Source: Lactobacillus kefiranofaciens (lineage in GTDB: Bacteria > Bacillota > Bacilli > Lactobacillales > Lactobacillaceae). Taken from it: DNA of 55,780 bases. Shown piece by piece: positions 35,358 to 43,826 of the stretch. The notes beneath the pieces are model-generated. The model worked only from the letters and a program-made list of their open reading frames with translations. It made no database searches and was not told where the DNA came from. How positions within the stretch are numbered: the stretch's first letter is position 1; each line of letters begins with the position of its first letter. The stretch spans positions 1-55,780 of the forward strand of contig NZ_FMXC01000011.1 of assembly GCF_900103655.1 (NCBI RefSeq), read 5' to 3'. The translations under genes and the position numbers were made by a program.

Positions 35358-36668
35358 ATGGGAGATAAAGTAGTAGGTTTTGTCCTTCGCGTTAGAAGGC
35401 TATCGATTTTTAGAATAATTCAGCGTACATTGATGATGCTAATGCCGATTGCCATTGTTGGTTCCTACTTTAAGTTATTGCGGGATGCAGTTTTTTCACC
35501 AGATAGCTTCATCTATAATATCTTTAGCTTTGATGAAACAATGTCGGATCATCTTTGGTATGCTGGAGCTTTTATTAGTAATGGTTTTGTGCGGGTAACC
35601 TTTGGCTTGTTTGGTATGTATGCTGCATATTTTGCAGCTCGTTATACCGCAAGATTATATAAAAAGGACTCAACTTTAGCCGGCATGACCGCGGTGATTG
35701 TCATTATGTTCTGCGCGTATGCAAATAATGTAGCAAACAGTGCAGGAGATCGGTCACCGTTTTCATCCAGTATTTTAAAGATTAATGCACTGCTTTTAGC
35801 TATTTTAATTGGTTATGTTGTGGGGCAGATTTTTCATTGGCTAGGTAAGGATCATCAACCTATTTCTTTTGAACACACCGAGCGTATTCGGCAGCGAGCA
35901 TGGAATTCGTTTTTGCCAATGTCAGTTTCACTTGGATGCGGGATGGTATTAGGCATTATAATCTATGAGTTTCAAATCAAAATTATTAATTCTGACACTT
36001 TCAAGACCTTGGTTGCCCAGGTGCAAGGTTCAAATAATTTGCTGGAAATCTTAGCTTTATTGTTGGTGGTAATGATATTAAGCTGGATTGGTATTGGCTA
36101 CCCCTTATCATCAATCTCTAACGCAGCTTCAGGTGCTGCAGCAACTGCTAATTTGAATTATGCATTAAGGCATGGCAGTGCTTGGAATGTACCACATAGA
36201 TTCTTAGTTAGCTCGCTAGTTTATCCCTATGGTGCAATGGGTGGTGCGAGCTTGGTTCTGGCCTTAATCGTCTTGATTTTATTAGCAAATAAAAACTCTA
36301 AAGAAAGTGAGAATATTGCTAAAGCAAACCTTTTACCAGCGGCCTTTAATTCGACGTGGGGCTTTATGATTGGGATGCCGATCATTTTGAATCCGGTTTT
36401 CTTTTTATCGATGCTAATTATTCCTCTAATCAATGTGTTACTTGCGGCTGGTGCAATTGCCATTCATCTTATTCCGCCTTGCGTTTATCCTGTGTTAAAG
36501 GGGACTCCAGGAATTTTGATTTCGTTTTTCGGCTCTAACGGAAATTGGATGAATTTAGTATTTTCTATCTTATTATTTATTTTTGATATTGTATTGCTTG
36601 TTCCAACTACCATGCTGGGACAAAAGATTGAGAAGAGACTGAAAGAATATGAGCAAAAAGCAAAGTAA
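35358..36668 (+). CDS. PTS sugar transporter IIC component
   Basis: A 436-residue protein with about ten helices resembling EIIC of the cellobiose/lactose class. It has an N-terminal amphipathic segment, the AGMTAVIVIMFCAYAN region, the sugar-site loop AFNSTWGFMIGMPIILNPVF, and IPPCVYPVLKGTPGI. No EIIA or EIIB is encoded nearby, so it must use components from elsewhere. AAAGGAAAACACC precedes the ATG. It overlaps the following hydrolase gene by 20 bp. The sugar cannot be deduced. Confidence 0.85.
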   Translation: MGDKVVGFVLRVRRLSIFRIIQRTLMMLMPIAIVGSYFKLLRDAVFSPDSFIYNIFSFDETMSDHLWYAGAFISNGFVRVTFGLFGMYAAYFAARYTARLYKKDSTLAGMTAVIVIMFCAYANNVANSAGDRSPFSSSILKINALLLAILIGYVVGQIFHWLGKDHQPISFEHTERIRQRAWNSFLPMSVSLGCGMVLGIIIYEFQIKIINSDTFKTLVAQVQGSNNLLEILALLLVVMILSWIGIGYPLSSISNAASGAAATANLNYALRHGSAWNVPHRFLVSSLVYPYGAMGGASLVLALIVLILLANKNSKESENIAKANLLPAAFNSTWGFMIGMPIILNPVFFLSMLIIPLINVLLAAGAIAIHLIPPCVYPVLKGTPGILISFFGSNGNWMNLVFSILLFIFDIVLLVPTTMLGQKIEKRLKEYEQKAK

Positions 36669-37566
36669 TTTAGGTAAAAATCCCAACTTAAAGTGGCTAC
36701 TCATTGTAATAGCATTGATTATTCTGCTGGCTATTCCAGGTTATAGCTGGATGAAGGAAGGCAACCGGATGCGGGCTCAGCGGCAGAAGTCTATCTTGTC
36801 GCCAGTAATTATGGTTCCTGGCTCAAGTGCAACAACCGAGCGTTTCAATGAATTAGTCAACCAACTAAACCGTGATACGCCAACTAAGCACAGCGTATTG
36901 AAGATTAACGTTTCGACTAAAGGGGTATTGTCTTATTCTGGTTCAATTGATAAAAACGATAATGAGCCTTTTATTATAGTAGGTTTCCAAAACAATAAAG
37001 ACGGCTACAGCAATATCAAGAAGCAGGCAGGCTGGCTAGATCAGGCTTTTTACGATTTGACACAGAATTATAGATTTAATAATTTCAAGGCTTTTGGTCA
37101 TTCAAATGGTGGCTTGATCTGGACCTACTGGCTAGAGCATTATTATTCAACGTATTCCGATGAAATCACGATGAAGCGACTGATGACGGCAGGTACGCCA
37201 TATAATTTTAGTGAAGGCAATGCTAGTCATAGAACGCAGATGTTGGAAGACTTTATCAAAGATAGGAATAGGATTCCGAAAGATTTGGTTGTCTATTCAT
37301 TATCTGGTGGTAAGAACTATGAATCAGATGGAATTGTGCCTGAGGCCAGTGTAGCTGCCGGCAAATATATCTTTCAAAACCGGGTTAAAAACTTCACTGC
37401 AATGACCGTAACGGGTGAAGAAGCAGATCACTCAGATTTGCCTCAAAATGAGCAGGTTGTTCAGGTAATTGAACAGCATTTGGTCAATCCTGTGAAACCT
37501 AAAAATAATCCAAATCAAGCAAATCAAAATAAAGATAAGAATAATGGTAGAAAGGATCAAAATTAG
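36649..37566 (+). CDS. Alpha/beta hydrolase (DUF915), membrane-anchored
   Basis: A 305-residue protein with an N-terminal anchor (about residues 15-31). The oxyanion-side strand is VIMVPGSSA, and the nucleophile elbow is GHSNGG with Ser152. A likely acid/His pair lies in DSDGIVPE-like and EADHSDL segments. The Asn/Lys-rich tail looks disordered. DUF915 enzymes are surface-exposed esterase-like proteins of lactobacilli with unknown substrates. It overlaps the PTS gene, so the pair is cotranscribed. Confidence 0.88.
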   Translation: MSKKQSNLGKNPNLKWLLIVIALIILLAIPGYSWMKEGNRMRAQRQKSILSPVIMVPGSSATTERFNELVNQLNRDTPTKHSVLKINVSTKGVLSYSGSIDKNDNEPFIIVGFQNNKDGYSNIKKQAGWLDQAFYDLTQNYRFNNFKAFGHSNGGLIWTYWLEHYYSTYSDEITMKRLMTAGTPYNFSEGNASHRTQMLEDFIKDRNRIPKDLVVYSLSGGKNYESDGIVPEASVAAGKYIFQNRVKNFTAMTVTGEEADHSDLPQNEQVVQVIEQHLVNPVKPKNNPNQANQNKDKNNGRKDQN

Positions 37567-37647
37567 TATTATTGTGGAAAACTTTGATAATAAGACGATA
37601 AAAAACTAATTTTCATAGTGATCTTAAGAAATTCTTTATATTTTGTG

Positions 37648-37691
37648 AAGTGCTAGATGTGTTGATATATCAACATGTTTGGCACTTTTTT
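37648..37691 (+). terminator. Terminator after the DUF915 gene
   Basis: AAGTGC/GCACTT outer stem and TGTTGA/TCAACA inner stem, followed by TTTTTT. Confidence 0.8.
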
Positions 37692-37743
37692 GCTTATTAA
37701 TCACAAAAATCAAAATAAATGTGGAAAGCTTTTAGCTTTTCTA

Positions 37744-37771
37744 TTGCTTTTTGTGGATAACCTGCTATACT
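37744..37771 (+). promoter_or_regulatory. Promoter of the Clp ATPase
   Basis: TTGCTT, 16 bp, TATACT. The CIRCE element starts 15 bp downstream, so HrcA would block initiation. A DnaA-box-like TGTGGATAA lies within the spacer (37752-37760). Confidence 0.55.
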
Positions 37772-37786
37772 TATAAATGTAAAGAG

Positions 37787-37813
37787 CTAGCACTCAAAGC
37801 TATTGAGTGCTAA
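37787..37813. promoter_or_regulatory. CIRCE element (HrcA operator)
   Basis: CTAGCACTC, a 9-bp spacer and GAGTGCTAA match the CIRCE consensus at all but the first base. It places the following Clp gene in the HrcA heat-shock regulon. No CtsR heptads are visible. Confidence 0.92.
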
Positions 37814-37846
37814 TGATCTAAATTTGACATAAGGAGTGTTGCGAAT

Positions 37847-39967
37847 ATGGCATACTTTGACAATGATTTTGATAACTTATTTAACGAATTGAACAGCTCA
37901 TTCTTTAACGATGACTTTGGCAACAGAAGAGCCAGCAACGGTGGCTCAATTCCAGTGAACTACTCAAGCAATATGGGTGCCACTCCACAGACTATTCAAC
38001 AGAATCCTAACCAAACTAATGAAAAAACAATTGGCGTAGACTTAGTTGAAGAAGCTAAGCATAATCATTTCGATCCAGTAATCGGTCGTGATGAACAGAT
38101 TGATAATGTAATTGAGATTTTATCAAGACGTAAGAAGAACAATCCTGTCTTGATTGGGCCAGCTGGTGTTGGTAAGACTTCTATTGTAGAAGGCTTAGCT
38201 GAAAGAATTGCTTCAGGTAATGTACCAGCTAAGATGGCTAACATGCACATTATTTCAATTAACATTAATGACATGGTTGCTGGTTCTAGCCTTCGTGGTA
38301 GCTTTGAAGAGAGATTAAAGAAAGTCATCGACAAGGCTAAGAGCGATCCAAACATTATTTTGTTCATCGATGAATTGCACAACATTGTAGGTGCAGGTTC
38401 AACAGATTCTGAAAACAACAATGGTGATGCAGCCAATATCTTGAAGCCAGCTCTTGCTAGTGGTGACTTGAAGCTAATTGGTGCTACTACTACTAGTGAA
38501 TACCAAAGAATTGAAAAAGACCCAGCTTTATCACGTAGATTTCAACCTGTTCAAGTTCCAGAACCAACTACTAAGGTAGCTGTGAAGATCTTGGAAGGTT
38601 TGAAGAAGAAGTATGAAGACTACCACCACGTAAAATACAGTGACGACAGTCTGAAGTTAGCTGTTGAATTATCAGAAAGATATATCCAAGGCCGTTACTT
38701 ACCAGACAAGGCCATCGACTTGATGGATGAAGCTGGTGCTAAGAAGGCTTTGCTTGTACAACCAACTGATGAAAAGAGCTTGAGGAACCAAATTAATGCT
38801 CTTGAAGCTAAGAAGTCTGAAGCTGCTAAGGCAGAAGACTACGACAAGGCAGCTGACATCAAGAAGAAGATTGCTGAACTTGAAGCACAACTAAAGAACG
38901 TAGACACCAAGAATACTCCAGAAGTAACTGAGAAGGACATCTACGCAATTATTGAGCAAAAGACCAAGATTCCAATGAGTGAACTCCACGCTGACGAAGC
39001 GCAAAAGAATATTGATTTGGCTAAGAAATTAAAGCAAAACGTCATTGACCAAGACAAGGCAATTGATGTCATTACTGATGCTATTGCTCGTAAGCAAGTC
39101 TTCAAGGACAATGATCGTCCAACTGGTTCATTCTTGCTCACTGGTCCTACTGGTGTTGGTAAGACTGAACTTGCTAAGCAATTGGCTATTCAATTATTTG
39201 GCAGCAAGGATCACTTAATCCGTTTGGACATGAGTGAATATCAAGATGAAATGGCAGTCAACAAGTTGATTGGTTCTGCACCAGGCTATGTAGGCTACGG
39301 TGAAGGCGGTCAATTAACTGAAAAAGTTCGTCATGAACCATACTCATTGATTTTGTTCGACGAAATTGAAAAGGCTAACCCACAAGTCTTCAACGCACTT
39401 CTCCAAATCATGGATGATGGTCGTTTGACTGACGCACAAGGCAGAACCGTTTCATTCAAGGACACGATCTTGATCATGACTTCTAATGCTGGCTTCTCAG
39501 ACAAGTTGTTGAAGGACGGCAAGGTTGACCAAGACAAGTTGATCTCAGCTCTTGAAAATTACTTCAGACCTGAATTCTTGAACCGTCTTGATGCAATTGT
39601 TCCATTCAACTCACTTACTGAAAAAGACATGGGCAAGATCATCGACATCTACTTAAAGAAGATGACTCATGTTCTTGCTAAGAAGGATATTACGGTTGAA
39701 GTATCAGATGAAGCTAAGAAATTCTTAGCAGAAAAGGGTTACGACAAGAAATTCGGTGCTCGGCCATTAAGAAGAGTGGTGGAACAAAATCTTGAGACAC
39801 CAGCTGCTAAGTTGATCTTGAGCAAGCCGGATACTAAGAAGATTGAATTCACTGCTGATGACAAGCACTTGTACTTAAACGGTGAAGCAATATATGATAT
39901 TTCTCCAAAGATTGAAGAAAAGGTTAAGAAAGACGAAGCTAAAACTGAAGATAAAAAAGAAGACTAA
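37847..39967 (+). CDS. clpE: Clp AAA+ unfoldase, ClpE/ClpL type
   Basis: A 706-residue two-domain AAA+ protein: Walker A1 GPAGVGKT (104-111), LFIDELHNIVGAGS, a UVR-type coiled region around residues 330-365, Walker A2 GPTGVGKTE, and FDEIEKANPQVFNALLQ. The first AAA domain (YHHVKYSD..RYIQGRYLPDKAIDL) is most like ClpE. But the N-terminal Cys4 zinc finger of ClpE is absent. The stretch between TSNAG and FRPEFLNR is short, without a VGF-type ClpP-binding loop, as in ClpL. It may therefore act as a chaperone without ClpP. CIRCE control is known for clpL in L. gasseri. AAGGAG ribosome site. Confidence 0.88.
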   Translation: MAYFDNDFDNLFNELNSSFFNDDFGNRRASNGGSIPVNYSSNMGATPQTIQQNPNQTNEKTIGVDLVEEAKHNHFDPVIGRDEQIDNVIEILSRRKKNNPVLIGPAGVGKTSIVEGLAERIASGNVPAKMANMHIISININDMVAGSSLRGSFEERLKKVIDKAKSDPNIILFIDELHNIVGAGSTDSENNNGDAANILKPALASGDLKLIGATTTSEYQRIEKDPALSRRFQPVQVPEPTTKVAVKILEGLKKKYEDYHHVKYSDDSLKLAVELSERYIQGRYLPDKAIDLMDEAGAKKALLVQPTDEKSLRNQINALEAKKSEAAKAEDYDKAADIKKKIAELEAQLKNVDTKNTPEVTEKDIYAIIEQKTKIPMSELHADEAQKNIDLAKKLKQNVIDQDKAIDVITDAIARKQVFKDNDRPTGSFLLTGPTGVGKTELAKQLAIQLFGSKDHLIRLDMSEYQDEMAVNKLIGSAPGYVGYGEGGQLTEKVRHEPYSLILFDEIEKANPQVFNALLQIMDDGRLTDAQGRTVSFKDTILIMTSNAGFSDKLLKDGKVDQDKLISALENYFRPEFLNRLDAIVPFNSLTEKDMGKIIDIYLKKMTHVLAKKDITVEVSDEAKKFLAEKGYDKKFGARPLRRVVEQNLETPAAKLILSKPDTKKIEFTADDKHLYLNGEAIYDISPKIEEKVKKDEAKTEDKKED

Positions 39968-39988
39968 TTTTTAGTTAGTCTGTGTTTG

Positions 39989-40018
39989 AAGGATATTCCC
40001 CAGGGAATATCCTTTTTT
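39989..40018 (+). terminator. Terminator of the Clp gene
   Basis: AAGGATATTCC and GGAATATCCTT pair perfectly around CCAG (the centre is itself palindromic), followed by TTTT. Confidence 0.92.
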
Positions 40019-40076
40019 ACATACATGATTTCTTGTATAATCTAACTAATACGATTCGAGTAAAAAGATTAGGAAC

Positions 40077-40811
40077 ATGGATAGAAAAACAATTGATTTA
40101 ATTATCAAAATAATTTTGACGATCTTAGCCTTAGCTGCTGGCGTTTTTTGCTTTGTAACGCAATGGCCAGGTCGAGAAGCAGTAATTGCGACAATTTATG
40201 GAATTCTATATTTTCTTATTGCCTTAACTCTATGGCTGCAGCAAAAACAAGGCTGGCTGCAAGTAATAATGACGGCTTCATTTGTAGTGACGGTGATTTT
40301 GACAATTGCCCAGGCAATAGCAGGAATTCCGCTGGGTGTTTATCAAGCAGAGATGTTTCATTCTCTGATAATAGTCTTACTGGCTGCCCCAGGAATTTTA
40401 GGCTTAATCTACTTTAATTTAAACACGCGACATGACAATTTGGATTTGTTGCTTGTTTTCATGCGGATTATTTTAAGCTTTGAAGTTGATATTATTGCTA
40501 TTATGTTAATTCTAATGTTGGAGATCAGTGGCGCGATGATTTGGTACTTGCCCCAATGGGGTCAATATGCGTTAGTATATGGGATCTTAGTTCTAGCGAT
40601 TTTAGATATTGCATACGCTGTGATTAATTGGTTAAAATTCTATCGCGGTAAAGTGGTTTGGATTACTACAATATTGATGATTATTGAAATTTTAGCTTGT
40701 ATGCCTCTTTTTGGGATGCCAACTTTAAGCGTGATTGCCTTCATTTTGATTGCAATTGCAATTTTGATTTTTACAGCTTATCTAAATAATCGAATTAAAA
40801 GCAAAAAATAA
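40077..40811 (+). CDS. Polytopic membrane protein of unknown function
   Basis: A 244-residue protein that is almost entirely hydrophobic, with about eight helices and an RIKSKK tail. I recognise no family. AGGA lies just before the ATG. It has no terminator of its own before the next promoter (40812). Confidence 0.65.
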   Translation: MDRKTIDLIIKIILTILALAAGVFCFVTQWPGREAVIATIYGILYFLIALTLWLQQKQGWLQVIMTASFVVTVILTIAQAIAGIPLGVYQAEMFHSLIIVLLAAPGILGLIYFNLNTRHDNLDLLLVFMRIILSFEVDIIAIMLILMLEISGAMIWYLPQWGQYALVYGILVLAILDIAYAVINWLKFYRGKVVWITTILMIIEILACMPLFGMPTLSVIAFILIAIAILIFTAYLNNRIKSKK

Positions 40812-40840
40812 TTGCACAAAAAGTAAGTTGCCGTTATAAT
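40812..40840 (+). promoter_or_regulatory. Promoter of the first amino-acid permease
   Basis: TTGCAC, 17 bp, TATAAT: a near-consensus promoter. Transcription would start near 40847, before the hairpin at 40866-40899. Confidence 0.7.
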
Positions 40841-40860
40841 GCAAGTCAAAAGTAATTTTG

Positions 40861-42264
40861 ATGGAGCGTCTGTTTCATTACCGAAATAGACGCTTTTTTC
40901 TTAAAGGGGAAAGATGTGAATGCGATAGTGAGAAGCCAAGACTAAAACGTGGATTGAAAAGCCGCCATGTGACCATGATTGCGATCGGTGGAGCGATTGG
41001 TACAGGACTGTTCTTAGGTTCCGGCTCAGCAATTCATAGCGCAGGTCCGTCGATCATTTTGTCCTATTTAATTGTCGGAATTATCACCTTCTTCATGATG
41101 CGAGCATTAGGCGAACTGATCTTGGCTGATCCAGAGAGTCGTTCCTTTCTTGAAGCAATTAAGAAGTATTTGGGCAAGCGAGCTGAGTTTGTTGCGGGTT
41201 GGACTTATTGGGCTTGCTGGTTAACACTAGCGATGGCTGACTTGACTGCTACTGGTATTTATTTACGCTACTGGTTTCCGTGGTTGCCACAATGGGTCGG
41301 ACCATTGGCGATTATTGTACTGCTCCTTTTGATTAACACCGTTAATGTAGGTTTGTTTGGTGAATTGGAAAGTTGGTTTTCAATGATCAAAGTTATCGCA
41401 ATTGTGGCTTTGAGCATTACCGGCGCTGTGATGATTGTGTTACATACTCCAGTTAAAGGTGGGAATGTTTCGCTAACTAATTTGGTTAATCACGGTGGCT
41501 TCTTTCCAACTGGCTGGTGGGGATTCCTGCTCTCCTTCCAGATGGTAGTCTTTGCCTTCGTAGGCGTGGAGATTGTTGGTCAAACAGCTAGTGAAACAGC
41601 CAATCCAGAACAGGACATTCCCAAGGCGATCAACACATTGCCAGTAAGAATCGGTCTGTTCTATGTCGGCTCAATGTTGGCAATCATGTCAGTCTATCCG
41701 TGGAATGAAATCAAGACGACCTCGAGTCCATTTGTGCAGGTCTTTATGGGAATTGGCGTAACGGCCGCTGCTGGAATCTTGAACTTCGTTGTTCTGACTG
41801 CCGCAATGTCAGCAACCAATAGTGCGATCTTTTCAACTAGTCGGTCACTTTATTCTTTAGCCCGCAATGGTCATGCTCCTAAGAAGCTAAGCAGTTTGAC
41901 TAAAAAAGCAATTCCATTGAATGCGCTGACGACTTCATCATTAATTTTATTTGTCGTTGTAATTCTCAATTATGTCATGCCAGCTAGTATTTTTGCTGTA
42001 GTGTCAACTGTTTCGACGATCTGTTTTGTGATTGTTTGGCTCATGATTATGTGGGCGCATATTGTTTATCGCAATCAGAATAAAGCTAGTTTAGGCAAGT
42101 TTAGAATGCCTGGTTATCCTGTAACTAGCTGGGTAACGATTATCTTTTATTTAGCTGTGTTGGCGTTACTATTCTTTATTCCTACAACCCAGTTAGCATT
42201 AATCATTTCAATTTTATTTGTAGTAGTTTTAGCAATTAGCTACAGTTTTGTACGAAAAGCATAA
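40861..42264 (+). CDS. Amino-acid permease (APC family, AAT type)
   Basis: A 12-helix amino-acid:proton symporter. The family hallmark LKRGLKSRHVTMIAIGGAIG and GTGLFLGSG opens the protein, then WTYWACWLTLAMADLTATG and VVLTAAMSATNSAIFSTSR. The start is uncertain. The frame is open from TTG 40858/ATG 40861, but that would place the terminator hairpin inside the gene. The strong AAAGGGG site (40903-40909) points to ATG 40914, which is out of frame and followed at once by TGA. TTG 40954 in LKSR is a fallback. A 1-bp change near 40914 would repair it. The substrate may be a basic or small neutral amino acid. Confidence 0.85.
   Translation: MERLFHYRNRRFFLKGERCECDSEKPRLKRGLKSRHVTMIAIGGAIGTGLFLGSGSAIHSAGPSIILSYLIVGIITFFMMRALGELILADPESRSFLEAIKKYLGKRAEFVAGWTYWACWLTLAMADLTATGIYLRYWFPWLPQWVGPLAIIVLLLLINTVNVGLFGELESWFSMIKVIAIVALSITGAVMIVLHTPVKGGNVSLTNLVNHGGFFPTGWWGFLLSFQMVVFAFVGVEIVGQTASETANPEQDIPKAINTLPVRIGLFYVGSMLAIMSVYPWNEIKTTSSPFVQVFMGIGVTAAAGILNFVVLTAAMSATNSAIFSTSRSLYSLARNGHAPKKLSSLTKKAIPLNALTTSSLILFVVVILNYVMPASIFAVVSTVSTICFVIVWLMIMWAHIVYRNQNKASLGKFRMPGYPVTSWVTIIFYLAVLALLFFIPTTQLALIISILFVVVLAISYSFVRKA
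40866..40899 (+). terminator. Attenuator-like terminator in the permease leader
   Basis: GCGTCT/AGACGC plus TTTC/GAAA pair around ATTACC and are followed by TTTTTT. It lies downstream of the promoter and upstream of the AAAGGGG ribosome site. Confidence 0.7.
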
Positions 42265-42341
42265 TTATGTATAATAATTAGAGGAAAATTAAATTATTTC
42301 CAGGGGAATTTTTTACAAATACAAAAGAAAGGGAGTTGTGT

Positions 42342-43715
42342 ATGGTGAAAAAGGCACCTGAATTAAAACGTTCGATGACGGCTGGACAAATGGAAATGAT
42401 CTCGCTTGGAGGAGCGATCGGAGTTGGTTTATTCATGGGGGCCGGCTCCACAATTAAATGGACAGGACCATCAGTATTATTGGCCTATATTTTTGTCGGC
42501 GTGATTTTGTATATCGTAATGCGGGCATTAGGCGAGATGCTGTATGTCGATCCAGGTACTGGCTCCTTTGCGGATTACGCTACAGAACATGTTCATCCGA
42601 TTGCTGGCTATTTAGCTGAATGGGCGAACGTCTTTCAGTATATTGTGGTTGGTATTTCTGAAGTGGTAGCCACGACAGAATATCTTCGCTTCTGGTGGAA
42701 AGGTACTTCTGACTGGATTGCCGGGGTAATAATTATTCTGTTTTTATTAGTAGCCAATTTAGCTAGTGCGAAAGCTTATGCAACATTGGAATTTTGGTTT
42801 GCCATGATTAAAGTGGTTACTATCATTTTGATGATCATCTTGGGCTTCATGGTAATTCTGTTTGGCTTTGGCAATGGTGGTCATCCGGTAGGCTTTTCTA
42901 ATTTGTGGAGTCACGGCGGCTTCTTTACCGGCGGCATTAAAGGCTTTTTATTCTCCATGGCGATTATTGTTGGTTCTTATCAAGGGATTGAGTTAATTGG
43001 TATTTCTGCTGGTGAAGTAGCAGATCCGCACAAGGCAATTGTGAAAAGCGTTAAGTCTGTATTATGGCGAATTTTAATCTTCTATGTTGGGGCAATTTTC
43101 GTAATCGTGACAATTTATCCGTGGGATCAACTAGGCAATATTGGTTCTCCATTTGTAACGACTTTTGCCAAGGTAGGAATTACTGCTGCCGCTTCGGTAA
43201 TTAACTTTGTCGTTTTGACAGCCGCCTTGTCTGGGGCAAATTCAGGTATTTATTCATCTAGTCGAATGCTGTATAAAATGGCGCACGAAGAATATGCACC
43301 AAAGACTTTTAGCTATGTTTCTAAGCGTATCGTTCCTAGTCATGCAATTATCGGAATTACTTCGGGTATTTTTATTGGCTTTATGTTAAATGTGCTGTTG
43401 CAATTCTTTAGTAAATCACTTGGCAATATTTTTGTAATCGTTTATAGTTCATCCGTTTTGCCAGGGATGGTAGCGTGGTTCGTAATTTTGCTAGCGGAAT
43501 TACGCTTTAGGAAAAAGAATCTCGATCTAATGAAGAAGCATCCCTTCAAATTGCCGCTTTATCCTTATTCCAATTATTTTGCATTGATCATGTTAGTACT
43601 GATCGTCATTTTTATGTTCATTAACCCGGAAACGCGTATTTCCGTAGCAGTTGGTGCAGCAGTATTAATTATTGCGGCACTCTCTTATGTGATTAAGCAC
43701 GGCAGGAAAAATTAA
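42342..43715 (+). CDS. Amino-acid permease (APC family)
   Basis: A 457-residue, 12-helix APC transporter with ELKRSMTAGQMEMISLGGAI and GVGLFMGAGS, and AALSGANSGIYSSSRMLY. It is a paralogue of the preceding permease (about 80 bp apart) and probably cotranscribed with it. GGGAG precedes ATG 42342; the upstream TTG 42336 is too close. The substrate is uncertain. Confidence 0.9.
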   Translation: MVKKAPELKRSMTAGQMEMISLGGAIGVGLFMGAGSTIKWTGPSVLLAYIFVGVILYIVMRALGEMLYVDPGTGSFADYATEHVHPIAGYLAEWANVFQYIVVGISEVVATTEYLRFWWKGTSDWIAGVIIILFLLVANLASAKAYATLEFWFAMIKVVTIILMIILGFMVILFGFGNGGHPVGFSNLWSHGGFFTGGIKGFLFSMAIIVGSYQGIELIGISAGEVADPHKAIVKSVKSVLWRILIFYVGAIFVIVTIYPWDQLGNIGSPFVTTFAKVGITAAASVINFVVLTAALSGANSGIYSSSRMLYKMAHEEYAPKTFSYVSKRIVPSHAIIGITSGIFIGFMLNVLLQFFSKSLGNIFVIVYSSSVLPGMVAWFVILLAELRFRKKNLDLMKKHPFKLPLYPYSNYFALIMLVLIVIFMFINPETRISVAVGAAVLIIAALSYVIKHGRKN

Positions 43716-43730
43716 AATTAGGCAGTGAAG

Positions 43731-43754
43731 TTAGTAGCTTTGCTGCTTTTTTAG
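43731..43754 (+). terminator. Terminator after the second permease
   Basis: AGTAGC and GCTGCT pair around TTT (one G-T pair) and are followed by TTTTT. Confidence 0.6.
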
Positions 43755-43760
43755 TGGGAT

Positions 43761-43809
43761 AAGATACATAGAGATACATAAAAATGATAAGATGGAACAA
43801 ATGTATCTT
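43761..43809. promoter_or_regulatory. Repeated GATACAT motifs before the AAA ATPase
   Basis: AAGATACAT (43761-43769), AGATACAT (43772-43779) and the inverted ATGTATCTT (43801-43809) cluster within 50 bp upstream of the gene. A further AGATACAT follows the gene near 44990. This looks like a binding-site array, perhaps for the gene's own winged-helix domain. Confidence 0.45.
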
Positions 43810-43826
43810 AGCAAGTAGGTGGCAGA

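Noticed and set aside
37752-37760. Isolated DnaA-box-like TGTGGATAA
   Set aside because: A single 9-mer within the Clp promoter spacer is expected by chance in AT-rich DNA. There is no cluster or unwinding element, so no origin.
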